A stretch of 64,000 bases of DNA from an uncultured Gammaproteobacteria bacterium (GCA_947259485.1 CAMYLU010000007.1:1-64000); one strand, 5' to 3'. Counted from the first letter of the stretch, positions 41,803 through 51,705 are shown. A program made the numbers and translations. The notes: generated by a model from the letters alone, not told the origin.

Positions 41803-44208
41803 TTATTTTAACTGCTGCTGCACTTTCTTGATCGCTTCGGCGACATCTTCCATGGTTTGCAGCCGATCTTCCAGTTCTACCGCCATCAATCTTTGAACCA
41901 GTTTGCCGATAGCTGGATCCACGTCATCCTTGAGCTCATGAACCGGGATTGCCTTACCTTCCAGGTGCTGGAACAGCAGTGACATGGGTTCCCCGGTATA
42001 AGGGAGCTGCCCGGAGAACATCCCGTAAGCGATGATGCCAAGCGCATAAATATCGCTGCGATGATCTGCATCCTGGCCCTTGGCACGTTCCGGCGACAGG
42101 TAGGCTGGCGTTCCAATGATCGAGCCGGTCTTGGTCAGGGTTGAGTCGGCATTCGAGGAGGCCGAGGCGATACCGAAATCGACGATTTTAACCAGTCCTG
42201 AGTCATCCATCAGGATATTGCTTGGCTTTAAGTCGCGGTGGATGACTTGCTGGTTATGCGCCGCTGCCATACCGTTAGCGACCTGCAGCAGAATATCAAG
42301 CCCTTCCTCGGGTCCAAAAAACTTGGTTTCCTTCAGGTACTCGTCGATCCCCTTGCTATCGAAGTACTCCATCGATATCGCGCTGAGGTTGTCATTGAAC
42401 AACATATCATGGATACGAATAACGTTCGGGTGACTCACTTTGCGAGAGTACTTTACTTCCCGCAGAAACCGTTCGCGAGACGATTCCTCGGCGGTTAGTT
42501 CGGGATGCATGAATTTCAATATCAGGGGCTCGCCGACCATTTCATCCGTGGCCAGCATGACCCGCCCCATCGCGCCACGTCCGATTTCCTTATCGATACG
42601 AAATCGATCCATCCACAGGTCTCCCTTCTTGAAGTCTTCTATGTTTTGTTGCGGCGGTGGCGGCGGTGCTGGTGCAACCGGAGCTGGATTCGTGCCCTGC
42701 TCGACCGACTGGGTATCTTCAAACTTGATCAGGCGGGTATCGAAATAAGTTGCCTGGTCAACATTGAGTTGCGGCAAACCGAATTCTTCGGTTAATCGAT
42801 TGACGACTTCACCCGCGGTATCGCGTACCGTGGCCTGCAGTGTCGGGACTTTTTGCATTAACTTATCGCGCACGGTCTTGGCATGTCGCTTGCCCGTGAG
42901 CTTGCCAATCGCTTCGAGTGCTTCCCTTTGTATCAACGCCTCGGGCATACGCAGGCAGTTAAATGAAATTTCAAGTCCTTTGCTAAAGCCGAGATCCGCC
43001 ACGGCTTTTAGCACCGCAGGTGCCGACTCAGGCCATTTAACAATTACCTTTTTCAGCAGATCTATCGATTCGCGCTTATTCGATCTGCCAATAGAGGCGA
43101 TCGCACCATCGCGTACCTGCCAGTCTTCGTGCAAGGCATTTTCCCAGAGCTGCTCCAGGTCCGCCGGGTCGATATTTTGTGCAGCAAACCGCTGCGCCTG
43201 TTCCCGGACAAATTCGTTTTCGTGTTCAATCAAACTGCCTGCCGCAATGTAAAGCTTGTCATTACCAAATCTTTGCAAACACTTCAGGGACTGTTCCTTG
43301 CCCCACCATTCCTGATTCTCAAGTAATTTGAGAAACTTTTCCAGGCTCTCCGGGGTGACGTATTTGACGAAGAGTCTGATAAAAATCTGGCGAATTTCGT
43401 CCGATTTACCACAAGTCCAGGGAGCCAGCTTGGACACCAGTTCAGCATCCGCCTGTGCCTTCAGCACTTCGATCGCCATCTCGCGTTCGACTTCGGACAT
43501 GGATTCGACAAAAGGCAGCACCACCGAGGCATCAAATTTAACCGGGAGGCTCTTTAAAGCCTTCAAAGCTTCGATCACGACTGTCTTGTTATCATCCGTT
43601 AAAAACTTGCCGATCTGTTGCGCCACAGCAGGCTGATCAACCTGGCTAAAATAACGCAGTAGCAATATTTTAACCGATGGACTACCTATCGATTCCGGAT
43701 CAATGTGCAGCACCTCGAGGTCAAGCGGAACAACCGAATCTGGCGCCAGCTTAAGCAATTGCTCAGCGTGTCCCTTATCCAGCTTGAGTGCATTGGTTAT
43801 TATCTGCTCAGGCTTGAGACGCTCGCGCTGGAAAGCAAGTATGTCGATAACCTCGGTTTGGGAAACATCGGATTCATGCAGTTTTTTAAACAGTTTGCTG
43901 GGGTTGATCTGTGCCGACTTTGAAAGTATCGATGCCGCGGTCGAGCGAATCTTGGTGGCATCGTTTTCGAGACTATTTAGAAACAGCTCTTCGTTAGTAC
44001 CTTCAGCGTTTTCCAGGCAAATCTCGGTCAGCATTGCCTGATGAACCCCGGAAGTCTCCGGGATTATTTGGATCAAGTGTTCCAGCGAATCCCTGGAAGA
44101 CTGACGCAGCTTATCAACGAGCGCAGCGCCCTTAGCACTCTCCAGATCGTCACAATCCAGGAATTGTTTCAGGGTTCTTTTGAAAAGAATTGAGCCTAAC
44201 ACCGCCAT
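41803..44208 (-). CDS. HEAT-repeat protein fused to C-terminal Ser/Thr protein kinase
   Basis: An 801-aa cytoplasmic protein. Residues 1-about 480 are helical HEAT-like repeats (for example VVIEALKALKSLP, VRDGAIASIGRSN, ALIQREALEAIGKLTG). A proline-rich linker lies at about 508-520. Residues about 535-800 are a complete Hanks-type kinase: glycine loop GRGAMGRV (543-550), K565, HRDLKPSN (657-664, catalytic D659), DFG (677-679) and SPE (705-707). No transmembrane helix is present. The order, with repeats first and kinase last, is the reverse of the usual bacterial receptor kinases. The HEAT array probably recruits substrates. Partners are unknown; clpB lies upstream on the same strand. Confidence 0.9.
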   Translation of the reverse strand: MAVLGSILFKRTLKQFLDCDDLESAKGAALVDKLRQSSRDSLEHLIQIIPETSGVHQAMLTEICLENAEGTNEELFLNSLENDATKIRSTAASILSKSAQINPSKLFKKLHESDVSQTEVIDILAFQRERLKPEQIITNALKLDKGHAEQLLKLAPDSVVPLDLEVLHIDPESIGSPSVKILLLRYFSQVDQPAVAQQIGKFLTDDNKTVVIEALKALKSLPVKFDASVVLPFVESMSEVEREMAIEVLKAQADAELVSKLAPWTCGKSDEIRQIFIRLFVKYVTPESLEKFLKLLENQEWWGKEQSLKCLQRFGNDKLYIAAGSLIEHENEFVREQAQRFAAQNIDPADLEQLWENALHEDWQVRDGAIASIGRSNKRESIDLLKKVIVKWPESAPAVLKAVADLGFSKGLEISFNCLRMPEALIQREALEAIGKLTGKRHAKTVRDKLMQKVPTLQATVRDTAGEVVNRLTEEFGLPQLNVDQATYFDTRLIKFEDTQSVEQGTNPAPVAPAPPPPPQQNIEDFKKGDLWMDRFRIDKEIGRGAMGRVMLATDEMVGEPLILKFMHPELTAEESSRERFLREVKYSRKVSHPNVIRIHDMLFNDNLSAISMEYFDSKGIDEYLKETKFFGPEEGLDILLQVANGMAAAHNQQVIHRDLKPSNILMDDSGLVKIVDFGIASASSNADSTLTKTGSIIGTPAYLSPERAKGQDADHRSDIYALGIIAYGMFSGQLPYTGEPMSLLFQHLEGKAIPVHELKDDVDPAIGKLVQRLMAVELEDRLQTMEDVAEAIKKVQQQLK

Positions 44209-44318
44209 GTTTTTATAATTTAGCCTTCAATCTGCGCAACTGCCACCTCTACGACAGGATTATAGACGCAAATCACCCTAAAAAGGTCAGCTTAAGCTTA
44301 TTTTGCTTGTACCAATTT

Positions 44319-46907
44319 TCAGTTTAAGCGTCGTTTTGTGAAACTGAAATGCTGCTCATCGTCAATATCGACAGAAATCTGATCACCCGCTTCGAATTCT
44401 CCCGCTAATATCGACATCGCAACCGGGTTTTCAATCGCCTGCTGAATCTCCCGCTTCAACGGACGGGCACCGTATACCGGGTCAAAACCGAGTTCACCAA
44501 GCAAGTCCATCGCGGCATCGCTGAAAGAGATGCCGATATCCTTCTCTTTCAGGCGTGCTGTTAATGCCTGCAACTGAATCTCGGCAATGGCGCGTATTTG
44601 CTGCTGGGTCAGGGAATGGAAAACTACTGATTCATCGATACGATTAATGAATTCGGGCCTGAAATGGTTTGCAACCTGCTCCATCACCGCCAACTTGATT
44701 TGATCATAGTTTTGTTCACCGGCCAGGGCCTGAATCTCGGTCGAACCAAGATTCGAGGTCATAACGATGACGCAGTTACGAAAGTCAACTGTGCGCCCCT
44801 GACCGTCGGTAAGCCTGCCATCATCAAGCACCTGTAAAAGAATATTGAACACATCCGGATGTGCTTTCTCGATCTCATCCAGCAGGATCACCGAGTAGGG
44901 ACGGCGGCGCACTGCCTCGGTCAGATATCCACCTTCTTCGTAGCCGACGTATCCCGGCGGAGCACCCACCAGGCGTGCGACACTGTGCTTTTCCATGAAT
45001 TCCGACATATCGATACGAATCATTGCATCTTCGGTATCGAACAGGAAGTTCGTCAGGGCCTTGGTTAACTCGGTCTTACCAACCCCGGTTGGCCCCAGAA
45101 ACAGGAATGAACCGTTGGGACGCGCCGGGTCCGAAAGACCCGCGCGTGAGCGTCGAATCGCGTCCGCTACGGCCTTCACCGCTTCACCCTGACCAATTAC
45201 TCGCTCTGCCAGCATGGTTTCCATATTGAGCAGTTTTTCCCGTTCCGATCCAAGCATCTTGGATACCGGAATACCGGTCCACCTCGACACAATCGACGCG
45301 ATTTCCTCTTCACCAACCTTGTTGATCAACAACTTCATGTCCTGCGTTTCGGCACTGGCCGCAAGGTTGAGCTGTTTTTCGAGTTCCGGGATACGTCCGT
45401 ACTGCAGCTCGGACATACGCGCGAGGTCTCCCGCACGCTGTGCGGTTTCGAGATCAAGCCGTGCTCGCTCGAGAGCCTCCTTGATATGAGTGGTACCCTG
45501 CAGTGCGGCCTTTTCGGCCTTCCAGACTTCATCCAGATCAGAATACTCGCGCTCGAGTTTTCCGATTTCGTCTTCCAGGGTCGTGCGTCGTTTCACGCTC
45601 GCAGAATCGCTTTCTTTTTTAAGCGCTTCCTGCTCGATCTTGAGCTGGATCAGTCGTCTTTCGAGACGGTCCATATCTTCCGGCTTGGAGTCAATTTCCA
45701 TACGGATCCGGCTGGCCGCCTCGTCAATCAGGTCGATAGCCTTGTCCGGTAACTGCCGATCAGCAATATAGCGGTAAGACAGGGTCGCCGCTGCGACTAT
45801 CGCCGGATCAGTTATATCAACGCCATGATGAACTTCGTAGCGCTCTTTCAGGCCTCGCAATATAGCGATCGTATCCTCGACACTCGGCTCCTGTACCAAT
45901 ACCTTTTGAAAGCGTCGTTCAAGCGCAGCATCTTTCTCGAGATATTGCCGGTATTCATCCAGCGTGGTCGCGCCAATGCAGTGCAGTTCGCCACGCGATA
46001 AGGCTGGCTTGAGCATGTTGCCGGCGTCCATTGCACCTTCGGCCTTTCCTGCGCCAACCATGGTGTGCAATTCGTCGATAAACAGGATTATTTGTCCCTC
46101 TTGCTTGCCGAGGTCATGTAATACCGCCTTCAGGCGTTCTTCAAATTCACCCCGGAACTTGGCACCCGCGATCAGGGAACCCATATCGAGCGACAAAACG
46201 CGTTTATGTTTCAATCCCTCGGGAACCTCACCATTGACAATGCGCTGAGCGAGACCCTCGACAATTGCCGTTTTGCCAACCCCAGGCTCACCGATTAATA
46301 CTGGATTATTCTTGGTGCGACGCTGCAACACCTGGATCGCGCGTCGAATTTCCTCGTCACGCCCGATGACAGGATCAAGTTTTCCCTGCTCGGCACGCTC
46401 GGTTAAATCGATGGTGTACTTTTCCAGCGCCATGCGCTGGTCTTCAGCATTGGCATCGTTCACCGACTGTCCACCTCGAATCGCGTCAACTGCCGCGGCG
46501 AGGGTCTGCTGGTTGGCACCGGCGGATTTTAATAAATCACTTAGCGGTCCTTTTTCTTGGATCGCTGCCAGCACAAACAATTCACTGGAGATAAACTGGT
46601 CTTTTCGCTCCTGTGCAAGCTTATCGGTGACATTGAGTAACTTCCCGAGCGCGTTTGAAATATGCAGCTCACCGCCAGTGCCTTCGACGCCTGGCAGCTT
46701 ATCCAGCAATTCACCCAATTGGGATCGAAGCAGGTTAATATTGACTCCCGCATGCGAAAACAACGGCCGTACCGACCCACCTTGCTGGTCAAGTAATGCG
46801 ATCATCAAGTGTACCGGCTCTATAAACTGGTGATCGCGGCCAACGGCAATTGACTGCGCGTCAGACAGGGCTTCCTGGAATTTGCTGGTCAAGCGATCCA
46901 TACGCAT
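44319..46907 (-). CDS. clpB: ClpB disaggregase
   Basis: This 862-aa AAA+ chaperone works with DnaK to resolve aggregates. The N-terminal Clp domain (1-about 145) is followed by the first ATPase (GEPGVGKT), the coiled-coil middle domain (about 405-530, [16 protein letters not shown]...) and the second ATPase ([14 protein letters not shown]). Pore tyrosines are visible in [11 protein letters not shown] and [13 protein letters not shown]. Length matches E. coli ClpB (857). The downstream end of rluD-pgeF-clpB is the standard place. A 9-bp inverted repeat lies in its upstream region; I do not see a convincing sigma32 promoter. Confidence 0.97.
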   Translation of the reverse strand: MRMDRLTSKFQEALSDAQSIAVGRDHQFIEPVHLMIALLDQQGGSVRPLFSHAGVNINLLRSQLGELLDKLPGVEGTGGELHISNALGKLLNVTDKLAQERKDQFISSELFVLAAIQEKGPLSDLLKSAGANQQTLAAAVDAIRGGQSVNDANAEDQRMALEKYTIDLTERAEQGKLDPVIGRDEEIRRAIQVLQRRTKNNPVLIGEPGVGKTAIVEGLAQRIVNGEVPEGLKHKRVLSLDMGSLIAGAKFRGEFEERLKAVLHDLGKQEGQIILFIDELHTMVGAGKAEGAMDAGNMLKPALSRGELHCIGATTLDEYRQYLEKDAALERRFQKVLVQEPSVEDTIAILRGLKERYEVHHGVDITDPAIVAAATLSYRYIADRQLPDKAIDLIDEAASRIRMEIDSKPEDMDRLERRLIQLKIEQEALKKESDSASVKRRTTLEDEIGKLEREYSDLDEVWKAEKAALQGTTHIKEALERARLDLETAQRAGDLARMSELQYGRIPELEKQLNLAASAETQDMKLLINKVGEEEIASIVSRWTGIPVSKMLGSEREKLLNMETMLAERVIGQGEAVKAVADAIRRSRAGLSDPARPNGSFLFLGPTGVGKTELTKALTNFLFDTEDAMIRIDMSEFMEKHSVARLVGAPPGYVGYEEGGYLTEAVRRRPYSVILLDEIEKAHPDVFNILLQVLDDGRLTDGQGRTVDFRNCVIVMTSNLGSTEIQALAGEQNYDQIKLAVMEQVANHFRPEFINRIDESVVFHSLTQQQIRAIAEIQLQALTARLKEKDIGISFSDAAMDLLGELGFDPVYGARPLKREIQQAIENPVAMSILAGEFEAGDQISVDIDDEQHFSFTKRRLN

Positions 46908-46934
46908 TGAATCAGTCCTCTAAACATTAAAATC

Positions 46935-46977
46935 TTTGGGGTTAAATAAGACTAACACCCGGTTTTTCAACCCCAAA
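46935..46977. promoter_or_regulatory. Inverted repeat in the clpB upstream region
   Basis: TTTGGGGTT (46935-46943) and AACCCCAAA (46969-46977) are perfect inverted arms 25 bases apart, 28 bases before the clpB start. They may form a stem-loop in the leader, an operator, or a factor-dependent end for pgeF. It is not a CIRCE element. Confidence 0.35.
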
Positions 46978-46986
46978 CCGCGTGGA

Positions 46987-47712
46987 TTAGTTGATCCAGA
47001 TCAATGATGCCATGCGGCCCGTGGTCGCATTTCGGCGATAAGAAAAAAAACGGTCGGCATCACGGTAACTACAACCGGGATCACGGTAAACATCGACTAC
47101 ACCCTGCCTTTTCAACACCCGTTCAGCAAGACCTGCGAGATCACACAGCCAGTGCCCCTTGCGATTCTCCTTGAAGAAGGATTCTGCATCCTGTATCGAT
47201 GCGATAAAGGCGCTACGCACCTCTCCACCGACTTCAAAATTTTGCTGCGAAATGCCGGGTCCGATCCAGGCCTGAAGTTGTGCACCGCAAGACTCCATGC
47301 TGGCAAGCGTGCCCTGAATTACTCCCGCCTGCAGGCCACGCCAGCCGGCATGCACCGCGGCGACCTCGCTGCCATCACGATTACAAACCAGGATCGGCAG
47401 GCAATCGGCTGTCATCACCACCGCGACGACCCCGGGTTGACGCGTGATCGCTGCATCAGCATCACGGCTATTGTCCAGCTCCAAAGTGACGGCATGGGTG
47501 CCATGGGTCTGGTTAATCCAGCAAGGTTCGGCAGGCAGGTTCAGCTGCTGCAACAGCTCGCGATTTCGTGCAACATGGACAGGATCGTCACCCACATGCA
47601 GTGCCAGATTTAAGCTGTCGAACGGAGCCTCACCAACACCTCCTAGGCGAGTAGTCGTATAGGCACAAACACCCGGTGGCGCGACCCAGCCCGGCTTAAT
47701 GGTATCAATCAT
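46987..47712 (-). CDS. pgeF: Peptidoglycan editing factor / laccase-domain protein (YfiH)
   Basis: This 241-aa protein belongs to the DUF152/LACC1 family. The conserved segments are NQTHGTHAV, MTADCLPILV and VAAVHAGWRGLQAGVI, holding the zinc-binding His and Cys residues, then WIGPGISQQNFEVG and the C-terminal CSYRDADRFFSYRRNATTGRMASLIWI. Relatives act on purine nucleosides, and E. coli YfiH keeps wrong amino acids out of peptidoglycan precursors. It overlaps the rluD stop by 8 bases, as expected for this conserved pair. Confidence 0.93.
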   Translation of the reverse strand: MIDTIKPGWVAPPGVCAYTTTRLGGVGEAPFDSLNLALHVGDDPVHVARNRELLQQLNLPAEPCWINQTHGTHAVTLELDNSRDADAAITRQPGVVAVVMTADCLPILVCNRDGSEVAAVHAGWRGLQAGVIQGTLASMESCGAQLQAWIGPGISQQNFEVGGEVRSAFIASIQDAESFFKENRKGHWLCDLAGLAERVLKRQGVVDVYRDPGCSYRDADRFFSYRRNATTGRMASLIWIN

Positions 47713-48649
47713 AGCGTATCAGTGCCTCGAGCAAGCTTTCGAAATCTTCCGCTAACGGCGCCTCAAAGCTAACCATCTCGTGGCTGCGCGGATGCTCAAA
47801 ACTCAGTCGTTGCGCATGCAGCGCCTGTCGCTTAAAGTCCTGAACTAAAGGTTGCAATGCGGTGTCAATTCCAGCCGGAATACGGGCCCGCCCGCCATAA
47901 ACGCCATCTCCGAGTAACGGGTAGTTTAGATGCGCCATGTGCACCCGGATTTGATGAGTACGTCCCGTTTCGAGCTGTATATTTATCAAGCTATAGTGAT
48001 TGAATTTTCGCGCTACCTGGAAATGCGTTATCGCTAATTTACCGCCTGCCTGTACTGACATCTTTTTACGATTCTGAGGATGTCTGCCGATGCCGGTCTC
48101 GATGCTGCGACCCGCGGTAACGACGCCCTGGGTTAGCGCCACATATTCACGTTTCACCAGGCGCTGCTGCAATTGATCGATAAGCCAGCTATGCGCGGTC
48201 AGATTACGGGCGACTACCATCACCCCGGTAGTATCCTTATCCAGACGATGCACAATACCCGCACGAGGCAATTGTTGCAGCCGCGAATCGTGCGCGAGTA
48301 ATCCATTAACCAGGGTTCCATCGGGATGCCCGGCAGCGGGATGCACTACCAGGTTGGACGGCTTGTTCACCACGATAATATCTTCATCCTGATAGAGGAT
48401 ATCGAACTTGATAGCTTGCGGCTGGTCTGAAGTTATTACCTGCTCGGGAACATCCAGGTCGACCAGGTCACCGCTGTAAACCTTTTGCCTGGGCTTACAG
48501 AGTTCATCGTTCACGGTTACCAGTCCCTGCTGAATCCATTGTTGAATCCTGGAACGCGAGTAGTCGGGAAGTAGCAGGTGCAAAGCATGATCAAGTCGGT
48601 TCCCAGCCTGCTGATTCTCAATCTGGAAACTTTGCTGAATTAATTTCAT
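47705..48649 (-). CDS. rluD: 23S rRNA pseudouridine synthase RluD
   Basis: This 314-aa enzyme isomerises uridines in helix 69 of 23S rRNA (1911, 1915, 1917 in E. coli). The N-terminal S4 domain (about 15-70) is followed by the catalytic domain with HRLDKDTTG, where D137 is the nucleophile, and the RLETGRTHQIRVHMAHLNYPLLGDGVYGG-type segment. It diverges from bamD, the classic arrangement. Confidence 0.95.
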   Translation of the reverse strand: MKLIQQSFQIENQQAGNRLDHALHLLLPDYSRSRIQQWIQQGLVTVNDELCKPRQKVYSGDLVDLDVPEQVITSDQPQAIKFDILYQDEDIIVVNKPSNLVVHPAAGHPDGTLVNGLLAHDSRLQQLPRAGIVHRLDKDTTGVMVVARNLTAHSWLIDQLQQRLVKREYVALTQGVVTAGRSIETGIGRHPQNRKKMSVQAGGKLAITHFQVARKFNHYSLINIQLETGRTHQIRVHMAHLNYPLLGDGVYGGRARIPAGIDTALQPLVQDFKRQALHAQRLSFEHPRSHEMVSFEAPLAEDFESLLEALIRYD

Positions 48650-48714
48650 GCGCTCGTTATACTATTCGTTTTTCATCCAACAGGTCGCCTGATATTAACA
48701 AAGTAGTTACGACA

Positions 48715-49452
48715 ATGCGTTTCATTATTTACATTACAATCGCAATCAGCCTGGCTGCCTGTGGCGGCGCCAGTGAGAATATCGATCCCACCGCGGACTG
48801 GAGCGTGGAAAAGTTCTACCTCGAAGCTCGTGGTGAACTCGCCAATGAAAACTACCTGACTGCAATCGAGTACTACGAGACACTGGAATCCAGGTTTCCA
48901 TTTGGCAAATACGCCACCCAGGCGCAAATCGACGTCGCTTACGCCTACTATAAATTCAACGAGCCGGAATCAGCGATCACAGCACTTGACCGATTTATTA
49001 AACTCCATCCGCGAGACGATTCGGTAGACTACGCCTATTACCTGAAAGGCCTGGTCAATTTCGAACGCGGTGGCACTATCCTGGACGCGCTGGTGGAGCG
49101 CGATTTGTCGCAATTCGACAGGAATCTATTGCTAAACGCATACCGTGATTTCAAACTGTTGGTGCAACGCTTCCCGGATAGCAAATATACCCCCGATGCA
49201 ACCAGGCGCATGATCCACCTGCGCAATGAGTTAGCCCGCGCCGATTTCAATATCGCCAACTACTATGCGTCACGAGACGCATGGGTCGCTGTTGCAAATC
49301 GCACCAGGTTAATCTTACGCGACTACCAGGGATCAAGCGTGATCAGATCCACGCTCGAATTGCAACTTCAGGCCTACCAGGCGCTGGGACTGGACGAGCT
49401 CGCGCGCAATACGCAGCGCATTATTGATTTGAACTATAACCAGGATTCCTGA
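48715..49452 (+). CDS. bamD: Outer-membrane assembly lipoprotein BamD
   Basis: This 245-aa lipoprotein is the essential TPR scaffold of the BAM complex. The signal peptide ends in the lipobox LAAC (C16), followed by GGAS. Tetratricopeptide-like repeats follow: YLEARGELANENYLTAIEYYETLESRFPFGKYATQAQIDVAYAYYKFNEPESAI and VDYAYYLKGLVNFERGGT. Length matches E. coli BamD (245). Its stop overlaps the next start by one base. Confidence 0.95.
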   Translation: MRFIIYITIAISLAACGGASENIDPTADWSVEKFYLEARGELANENYLTAIEYYETLESRFPFGKYATQAQIDVAYAYYKFNEPESAITALDRFIKLHPRDDSVDYAYYLKGLVNFERGGTILDALVERDLSQFDRNLLLNAYRDFKLLVQRFPDSKYTPDATRRMIHLRNELARADFNIANYYASRDAWVAVANRTRLILRDYQGSSVIRSTLELQLQAYQALGLDELARNTQRIIDLNYNQDS

Positions 49453-50495
49453 TGCAGTATCGGCAACTCGGCCATAGCGATATCCAGGTAAGTGAGATCT
49501 GCCTGGGTTCGATGACCTGGGGCACCCAGAATAGCGAAGCCGAAGGACATGCCCAGATTGACCATGCGCTTGATAACGGAGTCAATTTCATCGATACCGC
49601 CGAACTGTATCCGGCCATACCGATGACCGCTAAAACTACCGGGAGAACCGAAGAAATTATCGGTACCTGGTTAAAGACATCGGCTAGGCGTGACCAGGTA
49701 ATCCTGGCCAGTAAAGTTGCTGGAATAGACAGCGCAGATGTGCAGGATGGCATTGCTATAAGCCCCGAGAAGATCCGTGTGAGTATCGAAGGCAGCCTTA
49801 AACGATTACAAACTGACTATATCGACCTGTATCAACTGCACTGGCCAAATCGCGGGCATTATCATTTTCGTCGCAATTGGAGCTACGATCCTACCGACCA
49901 GGATAAACAGGAAACCCTCGATCATATTTTTACGACCCTTGAATACCTGGGCGAATTGGTGGCGGCGGGCAAGATACGCACAATCGGCCTTTCCAATGAA
50001 ACCTGTTGGGGCAGCTGTCAGTTTTTACAAATTGCGGATGCCAATGGCTTCCCCCGAGTCGTCTCGTTGCAAAATGAATATAGCCTGATGTATCGCACTC
50101 ATGATCTTGACCTGGCGGAGTTTTCACACCACGAAAAAGTCGGGCTTTTACCATACTCACCCCTGGCCTGCGGCATGCTGACCGGAAAATATGAAAACGG
50201 TACCAGCCCCGATGGCTCGCGCCTGACAATTACTCCTGATCTTTATGGCCGCGTCAACGACGGGACCTGGCCAGTGGTAGACGCATACGTATCGATCGCG
50301 CGTAAACATGGTATCAATCCCGCCCAGATGGCAATTGCGTTCTGTAACCAAAGACCCTTCGTAACTTCTAGTATTATTGGTGCCACCAGCCTTGAGCAAC
50401 TTGCCGTCAACATCGGCGCCGCCGAGCTTGAATTGAGTGAGGAAGTGCTCGAAGATATACAGTCAGTATATCGTCTCAACCCGGTACCCTATTAG
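49452..50495 (+). CDS. Aldo/keto reductase (Tas-like)
   Basis: This 347-aa NADPH-dependent oxidoreductase has a TIM-barrel fold. It opens with YRQLGHSDIQVSEICLGSMTWGTQNSEAEGHAQIDHALDNGVNFIDTAELYP, which holds the catalytic Asp and Tyr. ILASKVAG carries the Lys, and the IDLYQLHWPNR histidine completes the tetrad. The C-terminal cofactor segment is SSIIGATSLEQL. It resembles E. coli Tas (346 aa). Physiological substrate unknown. It is translationally coupled to bamD. Confidence 0.92.
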   Translation: MQYRQLGHSDIQVSEICLGSMTWGTQNSEAEGHAQIDHALDNGVNFIDTAELYPAIPMTAKTTGRTEEIIGTWLKTSARRDQVILASKVAGIDSADVQDGIAISPEKIRVSIEGSLKRLQTDYIDLYQLHWPNRGHYHFRRNWSYDPTDQDKQETLDHIFTTLEYLGELVAAGKIRTIGLSNETCWGSCQFLQIADANGFPRVVSLQNEYSLMYRTHDLDLAEFSHHEKVGLLPYSPLACGMLTGKYENGTSPDGSRLTITPDLYGRVNDGTWPVVDAYVSIARKHGINPAQMAIAFCNQRPFVTSSIIGATSLEQLAVNIGAAELELSEEVLEDIQSVYRLNPVPY

Positions 50496-50504
50496 ACAAT
50501 AGCC

Positions 50505-51335
50505 ATGAACCAAGCAGACATAGTTGCCGAAATGCAGGTAATGCCCGAAATCGATGTCAAATATGAAATCAGACGCCGGGTCGACTTTATCAAGTATCAA
50601 CTCGAACTGAGCGGCCAAAAAGCGCTTGTTCTTGGAATCAGTGGAGGTATCGATTCCTGTACCTGCGGCCGACTGGCGCAAATTGCAGTCGATGAACTCA
50701 ACCAGGATTCCAACGGATATCGTTTCATCGCGGTACGCCTGCCTTATGCCTCCCAGGCAGACGAGACTGACGCGCAACTGGCGCTCGATTTTATCCTGCC
50801 GAGCCACAGTGTTACGGTCAACGTACAATCCGGCACTGATGCAATCCACGAGACAACGCTGGCCGCACTCGCCGAGCAGGGACTGGCTGATCAGACAGCC
50901 GATAAGCAGGATTTCGTCAAGGGCAATGTCAAGGCGCGTATGCGCATGATCGCGCAATATGAAATCGCCGGATTACTTGAAGGCCTGGTGCTCGGTACCG
51001 ATCACTCCGCCGAGAACGTGACCGGTTTCTATACCAAGTATGGCGACGGTGCCTGTGATATTGCCCCGTTATTCGGGCTCAGCAAGCGCCAGGTTCGACA
51101 GCTGGCCACACAACTCGGTGCGCCGGAAAAAATTATCACCAAGACTCCGACAGCAGATCTCGAGTCCCTGGCACCGTCCAAACCCGATGAGGAAACGCTC
51201 GGCCTGACCTACGAGCAGATCGACGATTTCCTCGAAGGCAAAAAAATCGATCCCGAGGTCGAGCATCGCATCATCCACATCTTCCTCACCACCGCCCACA
51301 AACGCCAGCCCATCGCCACCGTCTACGACCAATAG
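50505..51335 (+). CDS. nadE: Ammonia-dependent NAD+ synthetase
   Basis: This 276-aa enzyme amidates nicotinic acid adenine dinucleotide to NAD. The PP-loop SGGIDS (46-51) and the segments [35 protein letters not shown] and [30 protein letters not shown] are diagnostic. There is no N-terminal glutaminase domain, so ammonia is used directly; length equals E. coli NadE (275). It lies 9 bases after the aldo/keto reductase and is convergent with lipA across a repeat-filled gap. Confidence 0.96.
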   Translation: MNQADIVAEMQVMPEIDVKYEIRRRVDFIKYQLELSGQKALVLGISGGIDSCTCGRLAQIAVDELNQDSNGYRFIAVRLPYASQADETDAQLALDFILPSHSVTVNVQSGTDAIHETTLAALAEQGLADQTADKQDFVKGNVKARMRMIAQYEIAGLLEGLVLGTDHSAENVTGFYTKYGDGACDIAPLFGLSKRQVRQLATQLGAPEKIITKTPTADLESLAPSKPDEETLGLTYEQIDDFLEGKKIDPEVEHRIIHIFLTTAHKRQPIATVYDQ

Positions 51336-51353
51336 CCCCGTAAGAGTACCAAC

Positions 51354-51497
51354 GCCACCTCGGGGGAAGTTTCCAAAAGACGCTCCCAACCGGCGCAAGC
51401 GCCGGTTGGTCCATCCATGGAATCGCTTGGAGCCCGATGCGTCGGACCGCGGCATCCATGCCTCGCTACACTTTTGAAAACTTCCCCCCGAGGTGGC
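51354..51497 (-). repeat. Palindromic element R3 (inverted copy of the R2 core)
   Basis: Outer arms 51354-51379 and 51471-51497 pair with one mismatch and one bulge. Read on the minus strand, the 91-base core contains GGC-ATGGAT-GCC (51462-51451), TCC-ATGGAT-GGA (51421-51410) and the CCAACCGGCGC-type stem. Both loops are ATGGAT closed by C-G. The core matches R2 almost base for base outside a segment of about 16 bases missing in R2. The outer arms are unrelated to those of R2. Confidence 0.8.
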
Positions 51498-51510
51498 TAC
51501 ATACTTGGTA

Positions 51511-51705
51511 GGCAACCGAAGAAATTGCTTGCGACGTAAAGACTGGGTGCCGAAAAAGTATTAATTTTAAAGGGTCAGGCCGCAGGGATGCGGCCTGTGG
51601 CGAGTCGAGACAGGGACGTCGAGTCTCGCCTTGCCCTTTAAAATTACTACTTTTTCGGGAAGCCGCAGGCCACCCAGTCAGTCGCAAGTGATTTTTTCGG
51701 TTGCC
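51511..51705 (+). repeat. Palindromic element R4 with AGGGAT and AGGGAC hairpins (R1 subfamily)
   Basis: Inner arms 51550-51574 and 51634-51658 pair at 24 of 25 positions. Further outer arms (51511-51549 and 51671-51705) extend the pairing imperfectly, giving a structure of about 195 bases. The plus-strand core has CAGGCCGC-AGGGAT-GCGGCCTG (51576-51597) and GAC-AGGGAC-GTC (51609-51620) inside GGCGAG/CTCGCC. As in R1, GCGAGTC follows the first hairpin. Confidence 0.8.

Noticed and set aside
46935-46977. CIRCE or sigma32 promoter for clpB
   Set aside because: Arm sequence differs from CIRCE, and the CTTGAA-like and CCCC-like boxes are too far apart for sigma32.
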